Part shown: piece after piece, positions 8,735-18,949 of the stretch
Numbering within the stretch: the stretch's first letter is position 1
Layout of the letters: each line of letters begins with the position of its first letter
Source: Methylobacterium organophilum
GTDB taxonomy: Bacteria > Pseudomonadota > Alphaproteobacteria > Rhizobiales > Beijerinckiaceae
Direction: 5' to 3'
NCBI RefSeq assembly: GCF_022179465.1
Contig: NZ_BPQV01000009.1
Coordinates: 62,001 to 126,000, forward strand
DNA: 64,000 nucleotides
Made by a program: the position numbers and the translations under genes
The notes under the pieces: model-generated
What the model was told of the DNA's origin: nothing
The model's database searches: none
The model's input: the letters and a program-made list of their open reading frames with translations, nothing else

Positions 8735-10108
8735 ATGACGCCCATGCCGAGCACCCAAGGGGACGGCCTGCCCGTCCGCGAACGGATGCTGGCGCTCACC
8801 GGGATCGCGCTGGCCATGACCCTGGCCGTGCTGGACGGGGCTATCGTCAACGTGGCCCTGCCGGTCATGGCCAAGGACCTCGCCGTCGCGCCCGCCGACG
8901 CGATCTTCGTCGTCAACGCCTACCAGATCGCGGTGACGGCGACGCTCCTGCCGCTCGCGAGCCTCGGCGAGATCGTGGGCTATCGCCGCGTCTATCTCTG
9001 GGGGCTCGCCGTGTTCACCGCGGCCTCCCTCGCCTGCGCCCTCTCGCCGAACCTGACCGTGCTGATCGCCGCGCGGATCGCGCAGGGGCTCGGCGCGGCC
9101 GGCGTGATGAGCGTGAACATCGCGCTGGTGCGCTTCATCTATCCCCACCGGATGATCGGGCGGGGCGTCGGCAACGTCGCCCTGATCGTCGCGGTGGCCT
9201 CCGCCGCGGGCCCCACGGTCGCCGCCGCGATCCTGTCGGTGGCGACCTGGCCCTGGCTGTTCCTCGTGAACATCCCGACCGGGCTCGCGGCGCTCGCCGT
9301 CGCGGCCCGCACTCTCCCGGCCAATCCCCTGAGCCAGCGGCGCTTCGATCTCGTCAGCGCCGCGCTCAACGCACTCACCTTCGGGCTGCTCATCGTCGGC
9401 GTCGACGGGCTCGGCAGCACGGAGGGGCGCGGGATCGCCCTGGCGCAGATCGGCGGCGCCGTCGTGGTGGGCGGGATCTTCGTGGCCTACCAGCTCCGGC
9501 TGCCCGCGCCGCTGCTGCCCCTCGACCTCCTGCGCATCCCGGCCTTCGCCCTGTCCATGGCGAGCTCGATCTGCGCCTTCGCCGCGCAGATGATCGCCTA
9601 TGTGGCGCTGCCCTTCTACTTCCAGGACGTGCTGCATCTCTCCGAGACGCGCACCGGCCTGCTGATGACGCCCTGGCCGCTCGCCATCGCGGCGATGGCT
9701 CCGGTCTCGGGGCGGCTCGCCGACCGGTTTCCGCCCGGGCTTCTCGGCGGCCTCGGCCTCCTGATGCTCGCCGCCGGCCTGACCGCCATCGCGCTCCTGC
9801 CGGATGCCCCCACAACCCTCGACGTGGTCTGGCGGCTCGGCCTCAGCGGCCTCGGCTTCGGCCTATTCCAGGCACCCAACAACAAGATCATCATCACCAG
9901 CGCGCCGCGGGAGCGGGCGGGTGGCGCCAGCGGCATGCAGTCCAGCGCGCGGCTCGTCGGGCAGTCGCTGGGCGCGGCCTATGTCGCGGTCGTCTTCGGT
10001 CTGCTCGCGGGGCGGGCCTCCTCCGCGGTCGCCGCGGCCTTGTGGAGCGCGATGCTCCTCTCCCTGGCCGGCGCCGTCACCAGCGCCCTGCGCCGGACCC
10101 GGGCCTGA
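8735..10108 (+). CDS. MFS exporter, DHA2 (EmrB/QacA) family
   Basis: A 457-residue inner-membrane protein whose length and hydrophobic profile fit a 14-helix drug:proton antiporter. The family motif LDGAIVNVALPVMAKDL in helix 1 (DHA2 motif D1) and the RIAQGLGAAG motif in helix 4 are clear. The ATG at 8735 has GGAGG 9 nt upstream, which decides against the ATG at 8684. It is divergent from the hydrolase gene. No adjacent membrane-fusion partner is present, so it probably works alone at the inner membrane. The substrate is unknown. Confidence 0.85.
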   Translation: MTPMPSTQGDGLPVRERMLALTGIALAMTLAVLDGAIVNVALPVMAKDLAVAPADAIFVVNAYQIAVTATLLPLASLGEIVGYRRVYLWGLAVFTAASLACALSPNLTVLIAARIAQGLGAAGVMSVNIALVRFIYPHRMIGRGVGNVALIVAVASAAGPTVAAAILSVATWPWLFLVNIPTGLAALAVAARTLPANPLSQRRFDLVSAALNALTFGLLIVGVDGLGSTEGRGIALAQIGGAVVVGGIFVAYQLRLPAPLLPLDLLRIPAFALSMASSICAFAAQMIAYVALPFYFQDVLHLSETRTGLLMTPWPLAIAAMAPVSGRLADRFPPGLLGGLGLLMLAAGLTAIALLPDAPTTLDVVWRLGLSGLGFGLFQAPNNKIIITSAPRERAGGASGMQSSARLVGQSLGAAYVAVVFGLLAGRASSAVAAALWSAMLLSLAGAVTSALRRTRA

Positions 10109-10193
10109 CCGCCTGCCGCGGCGCACCCATGCTCCCCCTCGCGCGTTGACGCGACTGAGGCGGCGCATCGCGCGTCATGCGGGAGAAACGGCC

Positions 10194-10985
10194 ATGGACA
10201 TCGACTTAAAGGGCCGCAGCGCCCTAGTGACCGGTTCGACCGGCGGCATCGGCTACGCGGTCGCCCGGGAACTGGCCCGGCTCGGCGCCTATGTCGCCGT
10301 GAACGGGCGCACCGCCGAGCGCGTCGAGGCGGCGATCGAGCGGCTGAAGGGCGAGGTCGAGGGCGGCCAGTTCATGGCCGGGATCGGTAATGTCGGCACC
10401 GCGGAGGGCGCGGCAGACCTCGTGGCGGCCCTCCCCAAGGTCGACATCCTGGTCAACAACGCCGGCATCTTCGAGCCGAAGCCCTTCTTCGAGATCCCGG
10501 ATTCGGACTGGGCGCGCTTCTTCGAGATGAACGTGATGAGCGGCGTGCGCCTGTCCCGCGCCTATGCGCCAGGCATGGTGGAACGCGGCTGGGGGCGGGT
10601 CGTCTTCGTGGCGAGCGAGTCGGGCGTGAACATCCCGACCGAGATGGTCCATTACGGGATGACCAAGACGGCGCAGCTCGCCATCGCCCGGGGCCTCGCC
10701 GAAACGGTCGGGGGCAGCGGCGTGACGGTGAACGCGGTGCTGCCCGGGCCGACCCTGACCGAAGGCGTCGCCGAATTCCTGAAGGCGATGGGCGGCGCGG
10801 GCGAGGATCTGGAGGCCCTGGGCCGCACCTTCATCGCGGAGAACCGGCCGACCTCGCTGATCCAGCGGCTGGCCCGGCCGGAGGAGGTCGCCAACCTCGT
10901 GGCCTATCTCTGCTCCCCCGCCGCCAGCGCGACCACGGGGGCCGCTTTGCGGGTCGATGGCGGGGTGCTCCGCGGCATCGTCTGA
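10194..10985 (+). CDS. Short-chain dehydrogenase/reductase (SDR)
   Basis: A 263-residue Rossmann enzyme. The cofactor motif TGSTGGIG starts at about residue 13, LVNNAG is at about 88, and the catalytic Ser (VASES) and YxxxK (YGMTK) follow in order. The C-terminal TGAALRVDGG is typical of classical SDRs. The ATG at 10194 has GGGAGA upstream. A longer in-frame reading from 9804 is antisense-like sequence inside the exporter gene. The substrate cannot be assigned. It probably follows the DHA2 exporter as its own small unit. Confidence 0.88.
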   Translation: MDIDLKGRSALVTGSTGGIGYAVARELARLGAYVAVNGRTAERVEAAIERLKGEVEGGQFMAGIGNVGTAEGAADLVAALPKVDILVNNAGIFEPKPFFEIPDSDWARFFEMNVMSGVRLSRAYAPGMVERGWGRVVFVASESGVNIPTEMVHYGMTKTAQLAIARGLAETVGGSGVTVNAVLPGPTLTEGVAEFLKAMGGAGEDLEALGRTFIAENRPTSLIQRLARPEEVANLVAYLCSPAASATTGAALRVDGGVLRGIV

Positions 10986-11055
10986 GCCCCCGGTCTCCCG
11001 GCGCGACCGGCAGATCCGGTCGCGCGCGGGGCGGTCTCTTTCGAAGAGGCCCTGA

Positions 11056-11364
11056 TCAGGCCTTCAGATGCGCGGCGAGATGCTTGTTCATCTCGAACAT
11101 CGAGCACTTGTCCTTGCCGAAGATCTTCTTGAGCTTGTCGTCGGCAACGATCTCGCGCTTGTTCTCTGGGTTCTGGAGATTGTGCTTCTTGATGTGCTCC
11201 CACACCTTGCTCACCACCTCGCCGCGGGGAAGCGGCTTGTCGCCGACGATGGCGGCGAGCTCGGCGGAGGGCTTCAGCGGCTGCTGAAGGGCGTTGGGCT
11301 TGCCCTCGCCTGCGGCGGCCTTCTTGGGGGCGGCGGCCTTCTTCTCGGTGGTCTTCGTTGCCAT
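11056..11364 (-). CDS. SWIB/MDM2-domain protein
   Basis: A 102-residue protein. Residues 1-28 are a lysine/alanine-rich tail resembling histone H1 tails. Residues 30-102 are a SWIB domain (LPRGEVVSKVWEHIKKHNLQ and FEMNKHLAAHL). SWIB proteins occur in chlamydiae and several alphaproteobacteria and are thought to affect chromatin or DNA topology, but no bacterial role is well established. A candidate EcfG promoter sits about 70 nt upstream, which would place it in the general stress response. It is convergent with the SDR gene. Confidence 0.88.
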   Translation of the reverse strand: MATKTTEKKAAAPKKAAAGEGKPNALQQPLKPSAELAAIVGDKPLPRGEVVSKVWEHIKKHNLQNPENKREIVADDKLKKIFGKDKCSMFEMNKHLAAHLKA

Positions 11365-11432
11365 GGGTTCCTCCGTTACGGCGCGCCAGCGCCAACGCCT
11401 GCCGGCTCGCAGCCTGCGACGCTGAGTGCAAC

Positions 11433-11457
11433 AACTAAGCGGTGTTACGCGTGTTCC
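11433..11457 (-). promoter_or_regulatory. EcfG-type general stress promoter candidate (SWIB gene)
   Basis: On the minus strand GGAAC (11457-11453), a 16-nt spacer and AGTT (11436-11433) resemble the alphaproteobacterial EcfG consensus GGAAC-N16/17-CGTT, with one mismatch in the -10 part. It is oriented toward the SWIB gene. Confidence 0.45.
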
Positions 11458-11614
11458 AAGAGCGCGGCGCGGTCAACCCGGAAGCCGTCCACAGGCGGGC
11501 ACCGAGAGCGGTTTTCATCCCGCATCCCCTCAAATTTGCGTCCCAACCCCTCTAGGGAGGGCAGCGGCGCCCGGCCGCCTCCCTGTTTCGCCTCCCCTTC
11601 CCCCGCGCGGCATC

Positions 11615-12106
11615 ATGCTCGACAGCCTCTCCCCCTCGACCCTCGACAGCACGGCGCACATCATTCAGGTAGCGCTGACGCCGGTGTTCCTGCTCTCGGG
11701 GCTCGCCACGCTGCTCAACGTGTTCGCGACCCGGCTGGGGCGCGTGGCCGACCAGTTCGACGCCCTCACCAACCGCATCGTCTCCGTCGAGGACGGCGAG
11801 CGGGCCCATATCGAGCGGCGCATCGCCCGGCTGCGGGTCCGTTCGCTCCTCCTCGACCTCGCCGTCCTGCTCGGCGCCGCCGGCGGGGTCGCGATCTGCG
11901 GCGCGGTGCTGACGCTGCTCGTCGGCGCTTTGCGCGACGCGACGGTCGCCAGCCTGCTCTTCGCCCTGTTCGGCGCGGCCATCCTGTGCACGATCTGCGC
12001 GCTCGTGGCCTTCGGCGTCGAGATGCTGATCGCCAGCAAGGGCGTGCGCCTGCAGATGGCCGCCGAGGAGGCCAAGGCCGGAACCGGCGGCGACGCCCGG
12101 GATTGA
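11615..12106 (+). CDS. DUF2721 family membrane protein
   Basis: A 163-residue protein with hydrophobic segments at about 15-40, 85-110 and 115-140 separated by a charged amphipathic stretch. The N-terminal IQVALTPVFLLSGLATLLNVFATRL pattern is typical of DUF2721, a family without known function. The ATG at 11615 is used; the reading frame is open upstream to 11426 but that part is proline/arginine-rich and not conserved-looking. It is followed 37 nt later by a PRC-barrel gene on the same strand. Confidence 0.8.
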   Translation: MLDSLSPSTLDSTAHIIQVALTPVFLLSGLATLLNVFATRLGRVADQFDALTNRIVSVEDGERAHIERRIARLRVRSLLLDLAVLLGAAGGVAICGAVLTLLVGALRDATVASLLFALFGAAILCTICALVAFGVEMLIASKGVRLQMAAEEAKAGTGGDARD

Positions 12107-12142
12107 AACCGGATCGTCGTGTGCACTGCGTTGGAGGCCACC

Positions 12143-12583
12143 ATGCCGACGGATCTGCCCGGGGAAACCCGCCTGCGCCCTCCCGGCAGCCTGGAGCTCG
12201 ATCCCTCCGGGGGCGAGGGCGTCGCCCTCGACGAGACGCGCCGGCTGATCGCCTCGAACAAGGTCGAGGGCACGCCGGTCTATGACGGCGAGGGCCGCCA
12301 TCTCGGCACGGTCCACAATTTCATGGTCGACAAGGTGTCGGGGCAGGTCGCCTACGCGGTCCTGTCCTTCGGCGGGTTCCTCGGGCTCGGGGAGACCTAT
12401 CACCCGCTGCCCTGGAACGCCCTGCGTTACGATACGACGCTGTCCGGCTACGTGGTCGACATCGATCCGCGGGATCTCAGCGGAGCGCCGACCCAGGGGC
12501 GCGACGAGGATCCCTTCGCCGAGCCGGGCTTCGGAGGCCGGCTCGACGATTATTACGGCGGCCGGAAGGCTCCGACCGCCTGA
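12143..12583 (+). CDS. PRC-barrel domain protein (cytosolic)
   Basis: A 146-residue soluble protein. The PRC-barrel occupies about residues 30-115 (GTPVYDGEGRHLGTVHNFMVD, then AYAVLSFGGFLGLGE). The ATG at 12143 has GGAGG five bases upstream, which rules out the ATG at 12119. PRC-barrels bind other proteins or RNA and are common in stress and envelope proteins of this group. The tail is glycine- and aspartate-rich. It lacks a signal peptide, unlike the related protein at 13330. The exact role is unknown. Confidence 0.83.
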   Translation: MPTDLPGETRLRPPGSLELDPSGGEGVALDETRRLIASNKVEGTPVYDGEGRHLGTVHNFMVDKVSGQVAYAVLSFGGFLGLGETYHPLPWNALRYDTTLSGYVVDIDPRDLSGAPTQGRDEDPFAEPGFGGRLDDYYGGRKAPTA

Positions 12584-12589
12584 GCGCCC

Positions 12590-13018
12590 TCAGAAGCTGC
12601 CGCCGACGCCGACGCCACCGCTGCCGGTCAGGCTCGGCGTCAGGCCGCCGGAGCTGCCGCGCGGGCCCGTCTCCGCCCCCTCGATCTCGTCGCGGCTGAT
12701 CCGGCGCGGGCCGGTCTCCGCCGTCCGCGTGGCCACGCCCGCGTTCTTCGGGATGTCGAGGCGGCGGGTCGGCGTCGTGGCGATCGGCTTGCCGTCCTCG
12801 TCGACGGAGGAGGTCCGGAACTGGCCCGGCACGGAGCCCCTCATGGAGGGCGGCGGCCCCACATCGGATTCCGGCATCACGCCGCCACCGCCGCCCAGGG
12901 CCTGGCAACCGGCCAGGCCGGCGGCAAGGAGAGCCGCGGCACCGACGTGCCTGGCATGAAAACCGACGGACGAAGCGGACCCTTTGACGGACCCCTTCGC
13001 AGACCCCTTGGGCGGCAT
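12590..13018 (-). CDS. Hypothetical lipoprotein
   Basis: A 142-residue protein of unknown function. A basic start with a repeated KGS unit leads into a hydrophobic stretch and a lipobox LAGC at about residue 38, so it is probably anchored in an envelope membrane. The mature part is low-complexity, rich in Gly, Pro, Ser and Thr, with no recognisable domain (for example RRLDIPKNAGVATRTAETG). It is convergent with the PRC-barrel gene, 6 nt apart. Confidence 0.6.
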   Translation of the reverse strand: MPPKGSAKGSVKGSASSVGFHARHVGAAALLAAGLAGCQALGGGGGVMPESDVGPPPSMRGSVPGQFRTSSVDEDGKPIATTPTRRLDIPKNAGVATRTAETGPRRISRDEIEGAETGPRGSSGGLTPSLTGSGGVGVGGSF

Positions 13019-13329
13019 GGCTCGATCCTCGCACGACGCGGCGCCGTTCCAGGGCGCTCGACTTTGATCTCCGGCTGCCGCTCTACGACGCGGTTACGGC
13101 GAAAACCAGACAAGGTCGTCGGCTACCATTGGCCGTTCCCCCACCGCAACGGCTGCCGCGCCCCCGACGCGGGATCGTCTCGGCGGGTCCACAACTTCGC
13201 CTTCCTTGCTGGCCAGAAGGCCATGCCCGCCGCGCGGTTGCGAAGAGGGCCGGAACCGGGTTGAACCAGGGCTGTTCTTTGCCGGTGCCGCGCATGGCCG
13301 CATGCGCGGGACGATCGAGAGGTGACGGG
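13019..13329 (+). promoter_or_regulatory. Intergenic region with EcfG-like promoter for the PRC-barrel gene
   Basis: This 311-bp gap separates the divergent lipoprotein and PRC-barrel genes and holds no convincing gene. GGAAC at 13252-13256, 16 nt, then TGTT at 13273-13276 resemble an EcfG promoter (one mismatch), pointing to the gene at 13330. The match is partial. Confidence 0.35.
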
Positions 13330-14025
13330 GTGCGCAGACTGATCCGGACGATCGCTTGCTCGACGATCGCCCTGTGGGCCGCAGCCGCTTCGGCCGGCCA
13401 GACCAACCCACCGGCCGCGTCGGACCCGGCGCCGGCCGCCACGCCCGCCCCGGCCCCCGCCGCTCCGCCACCGCCGGCGCCGCCGGCCCAGAATCCCGGC
13501 ACGCCCGCGACCGTGCTCGACACGCAGGACTACGAGACCCTGCTCGGCAAGAGCGTGCGTGCGGCCAATGGCGACGATCTCGGCCGGATCATCGACATCG
13601 TGGTCGACAAGGACGGGAAGCCCCGGGCCGCGATCATCGATTTCGGCGGCTTCCTCGGCGTCGGCTCCCGCAAGATCGCCGTCGAGTGGCGCGCCCTGAA
13701 GTTCAACGCGGACGGTAAGCTCGGCGCGCTCACGCTCCAGCTCAATCGCAACCAGGTTCGCGTCTCCCCCGAATACAAGTCGGGTGAGCCCATCGTCGTG
13801 CTCGGCCCCTCGAACCCGGGCAACGCCGCCGACGCCGATCCGGCCGCCCTCGAACGGGCCGCGCAGGAGAAGGCCGCTCAGGAGAAGGCGCTCCTGGAGC
13901 GGGCGGTGCAGGAGCGGGCCGCCCAGGAAAAGGCGGCCGCCGAGAAGGCCGCTCAGGAGCGGGCCAACCAGGACAAGGCGAGCCAGGAGAAGGCCGCCCA
14001 ACCGGAGATCAAGCCGGAGAAATGA
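13330..14025 (+). CDS. Exported PRC-barrel protein with Ala/Gln/Lys/Glu repeat tail
   Basis: A 231-residue protein from a GTG at 13330, preceded by GAGAGGTGA. The signal peptide (about 1-22, ending ASA-G) is followed by a Pro/Ala linker (about 25-55), a PRC-barrel (about 60-155, including RIIDIVVDKDGKPRAAIIDFG) and a tail of about 50 residues built from repeats of the type AAQEKA/AAQERA, likely a helical coiled segment. It is probably periplasmic. Longer in-frame starts at 13129 lack a signal peptide at the terminus. Its stop overlaps the start of the following MFS gene, implying translational coupling. Role unknown. Confidence 0.75.
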   Translation: MRRLIRTIACSTIALWAAAASAGQTNPPAASDPAPAATPAPAPAAPPPPAPPAQNPGTPATVLDTQDYETLLGKSVRAANGDDLGRIIDIVVDKDGKPRAAIIDFGGFLGVGSRKIAVEWRALKFNADGKLGALTLQLNRNQVRVSPEYKSGEPIVVLGPSNPGNAADADPAALERAAQEKAAQEKALLERAVQERAAQEKAAAEKAAQERANQDKASQEKAAQPEIKPEK

Positions 14026-15359
14026 TGGCAACCCGGCCGAAGGAGAGACGCCCGATTTCCCCGCGTGAGCGCGATACGGCGCGGCCCGACCCGCGCGAGC
14101 GCGGTGCGGCCCGGCCGCTGCGGCGCCCCGCCGGCGGCCCGGCCCCGGCGCCGTCCGCGCCGAACGCGCGGTCGGGCGCCTACGGGCTCGACGCCTTCGC
14201 CTTCTTCGTCGCCAATCTCCAGACCGGCTTCGGCCCGTTCCTGGCCGTCTATTTCACCCAGCAGAAATGGACGCAGTCGGATATCGGCTTGGCGCTCACC
14301 GTGGGCAGCCTGGTCAGCCTGCTCGGCCAGGTGCCCGGGGGCGCCTTCGTGGACGCGTCCCGCTCCAAGCGCTTCGCCGCCGGCTTCTCCGCCTTCTGGG
14401 TTGGCGCCAGCGCCTTCATGCTCGCCGCCGTCCCGACCTATCTCGTGGCCCTGCTGGCCATGGCGATCCACTCCGCCGCGAGCTGCGTGCTGACGCCGGC
14501 CATCGCCGCGATCTCGATCGGCCTCGTCGGCCATGCCCGGGCCGGTGCCCGGCTCGGGCGCAACGCGAGCTTCTCGGCCATCGGCAACGCCCTCGGCGCC
14601 GCCGGGATGGGCGCCATCGGCTACTATCTCTCGAACAACGCGGTGTTCTACCTCGCCGGGGCGCTCGTCATCCCGGCGCTCTTCGCCCTCTCCTTCATCC
14701 CCGCGCGCGGGGTCGAGGAGATGCCGATGCCGAAGGCCTCCGCCGCCTCGGACGAGCCCGGAGGCCTGAAGGCGCTCCTGAAGAACCGGGCCCTGCTGTG
14801 CTTCGCCGCCTGCATGGTCCTGTTCTTCCTGGCCAACGCGGCGATGCTGCCCCTCGCCGGCTCGGTGCTGACCCTGCGGGCGAGCGAGACCGCGACCGCG
14901 CTCGTGGCCGCCTGCATCATGGTGCCCCAGGCCGTGCTGGCCGTGACGGCGCCCCTGGTGGGACGGCTCGCCCAGAGCTGGGGCCGCCGGCCGCTCCTGC
15001 TGATCGGCTTCGCGGCCCTGCCGATCCGCGGGTTCCTCTTCGCCTATGTCGACAGCCCGCACCTGCTGGTGGCGGTGCAGGTCTTCGACGGCATCTCCGC
15101 CTCGGTGCTCGGCGTGATGGTGCCCCTCGTGGTCTCGGACGCGACGCGCGCGACCGGCCGCTTCAACCTGGCTCTGGGCGCGGTCGGCACGGGCATGGGC
15201 ATCGGCGCGGCCCTCTCGACGGCGCTGGCGGGGGTGGTCGCCGACGAGTTCGGCACCCATACCGCCTTCCTCGGGCTCGCCGGCATCGGCGTCCTCGCTT
15301 TCCTCCTCGTGCTGGCGATCATGCCCGAGACCCGGGCCCCGGCGGAGGCAACGCCCTAG
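14022..15359 (+). CDS. MFS transporter
   Basis: A 445-residue protein. The first 50 residues are a basic, proline-rich cytoplasmic extension, followed by 12 predicted membrane helices. The helix 2-3 loop reads GGAFVDASRSKRF, a variant of the MFS motif A (GxxxDRxGRR). ATG at 14022 overlaps the PRC-barrel stop (ATGA); a second ATG at 14025 is equally possible. A shorter start near the first helix cannot be excluded given the low-complexity extension. The substrate is unknown. It could be an exporter. Confidence 0.8.
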   Translation: MMATRPKERRPISPRERDTARPDPRERGAARPLRRPAGGPAPAPSAPNARSGAYGLDAFAFFVANLQTGFGPFLAVYFTQQKWTQSDIGLALTVGSLVSLLGQVPGGAFVDASRSKRFAAGFSAFWVGASAFMLAAVPTYLVALLAMAIHSAASCVLTPAIAAISIGLVGHARAGARLGRNASFSAIGNALGAAGMGAIGYYLSNNAVFYLAGALVIPALFALSFIPARGVEEMPMPKASAASDEPGGLKALLKNRALLCFAACMVLFFLANAAMLPLAGSVLTLRASETATALVAACIMVPQAVLAVTAPLVGRLAQSWGRRPLLLIGFAALPIRGFLFAYVDSPHLLVAVQVFDGISASVLGVMVPLVVSDATRATGRFNLALGAVGTGMGIGAALSTALAGVVADEFGTHTAFLGLAGIGVLAFLLVLAIMPETRAPAEATP

Positions 15360-15605
15360 AGGCGGCGAAAGAAAATCGTGCCGAAGCCCCGGGGCGGGTT
15401 GAGCCCGGGCGCGTGCGGCGCGACAAGGGACGCGTGCGATGCGTCTCCCCGCTCAAGCGCCGTTCAGGTTCCGCGATTTATGAATCTGGTCGCGGCCTCG
15501 CTTGAAACATAAGGCGACGCTTCGCGTTCCGACCTTTGAGGGTGAGTGCGGCCTGCCGGCGGCGCGTCGCCCTGCAGGTCTGATCAATCGGGATCGGCAG
15601 TCGCG

Positions 15606-17372
<1,767 letters not shown>

Positions 17373-17395
17373 GCGGCGGGATCGACGCCGAGACG

Positions 17396-17432
17396 AAAAG
17401 GGTCGCCGCGCGGAGAGCGCGGCGACCCTTTT
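17396..17432. terminator. Strong bidirectional intrinsic terminator
   Basis: A perfect 16-bp stem (17396-17411 with 17417-17432) encloses the 5-nt loop GGAGA. Four A on the left and four T on the right let it serve both the ABC exporter and the convergent MFS gene. Confidence 0.9.
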
Positions 17433-17477
17433 CATGAGAAGAGGACGGCGCCCGAAGGCCGTCGAGTCAAGGGCGCT

Positions 17478-18737
17478 TCACCGACGCGCCCTCAGGAATG
17501 CGCCGCCCCCCGGACGGGACCGCGCGTCCAGCGCCCAGGACATTGTCCAGATCGCGAGACCGCCCAGCGCGAGGGCGACGCCAACCCAGCCCGTGGCCGG
17601 CAGGCCGAAGCCGGATGCGATGGCGAGCCCCGCGAGCCACGGCCCCAGCGCATTGGCGACGTTGAAGGCGGAATGGTTCAGCGCGGCGGCGAGGGTCTGG
17701 GCATCCTCGGCAACGTCCATCAGCCGGGTCTGCAGGATGGTGGCGAGGCCGCCGCCGCAGCCGATCAGGAACACGACCGGGAGCAGCGTCCACAGGCTCG
17801 CCGTCGCCGCGGGATAGAGCGCGAGCACCACGGCACTCCAGACGAGCGTCGCCGCGGCCGAGAGCATCAGGGCCCCGGACCGGTCGGCAATCCAGGCCCA
17901 GCCGAGATTGCCCAGGGTCAGACCGGCGCCGAACACGGCCAGCGCCGCCGGGATCAGCGCGGGCGAGACCTGCGTGACCGACAGCATGGTCGAAGCGAGA
18001 TAGGTGTAGACCGAGAACATCCCGCCGAAGCCGACGGCGCCGATCGCGAGCGTCAGCCAGACCTGGCCGCGCTTCAGGGCGCCGAGCTCGCGCAAGGGGC
18101 TCGCCCCCTCCATCGGGGCGCCGAGGGGCGCATAGAACCGCACGAGCGCCGCCGTGAGCAGGGCGAGCCCGGCCACGATGGCGAAGCTCCAGCGCCAACC
18201 GAAGATCTGACCGATGGCGTTGGCGAGCGGCACGCCGACCACCGTGGCGACGGTGAGCCCGGTCAGGACCTTGGCGGAGGCTCCGGCGCGCTTCTCCCGC
18301 GGCACGAGCGAGGCGGCCAGCAACATCGCGACGCCGAAATAGGCACCGTGGGGCAGCCCCGCGAAGAAGCGGAACGCCAGCATCGCGTGGTAGCTCGGCG
18401 CGATCGCCGAGAGCAGGTTGCCGAGAGCGAACATCACCATCAGGCCGATCAGCAGCGTCCTCCGGGCGATGCGCGCCGCGAGCACGGCGATGACCGGCGC
18501 GCCGACGACGACTCCGAGGGCGTAGGCGCTGATGACGTGGCCGGCGGTCGGCGCGTCGATGCCGAGCGCCGGCGCGAATTCAGGCAGCAGGCTCATCGAG
18601 GCGAACTCGGTCGTGCCGATGGCGAAGCCGCCGACAGCGAGGGCCAGGATCACGAGGGCGGGATGATGGGCGTCGGCGGCAGCCGTCGGCGCCGCATCGG
18701 CGGCGCAATCGGCCGTCGAGGCGTGGGGCACGGGCAA
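17478..18737 (-). CDS. MFS transporter, AraJ/YdhP-like (DHA1)
   Basis: A 419-residue inner-membrane protein with 12 predicted helices after a 26-residue polar N-terminus. GGFAIGTTEFASMSLLPEFA at helix 1 and the GLPHGAYFGVA segment in helix 4 are characteristic of the AraJ/PbuE/NepI-type efflux proteins (sugar, purine or drug efflux). Which substrate is exported is unknown. It is transcribed toward the terminator at 17396 and has its own upstream region (18738-18949) shared divergently with the methyltransferase gene. Confidence 0.83.
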   Translation of the reverse strand: MPVPHASTADCAADAAPTAAADAHHPALVILALAVGGFAIGTTEFASMSLLPEFAPALGIDAPTAGHVISAYALGVVVGAPVIAVLAARIARRTLLIGLMVMFALGNLLSAIAPSYHAMLAFRFFAGLPHGAYFGVAMLLAASLVPREKRAGASAKVLTGLTVATVVGVPLANAIGQIFGWRWSFAIVAGLALLTAALVRFYAPLGAPMEGASPLRELGALKRGQVWLTLAIGAVGFGGMFSVYTYLASTMLSVTQVSPALIPAALAVFGAGLTLGNLGWAWIADRSGALMLSAAATLVWSAVVLALYPAATASLWTLLPVVFLIGCGGGLATILQTRLMDVAEDAQTLAAALNHSAFNVANALGPWLAGLAIASGFGLPATGWVGVALALGGLAIWTMSWALDARSRPGGGAFLRARR

Positions 18738-18949
18738 ATTCTCTCGATGGCGTGGTGCGCCGCAACGTAGACCTCACGGTCGAGCGGCCCACCGAAATCC
18801 GTTCATGTCCGGCATGTGCCGGGTGCAAACGCGATGTGGGCCGGGGCGGCCCATCGAACGACCATGTGCGTGAGCGCACCTGACGGGTGCGCAGGCAGGC
18901 GATCTGACATAATCAGCAACAAAGCGGAGCGTGCCGGGAGAACGATCGG

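Noticed and set aside
13263-13277. GAAC-N7-GTTC, resembling a Gram-positive style SOS box
   Set aside because: It is an inverted repeat, not the direct GTTC-N7-GTTC repeat recognised by alphaproteobacterial LexA, and it overlaps a better EcfG-like promoter reading.
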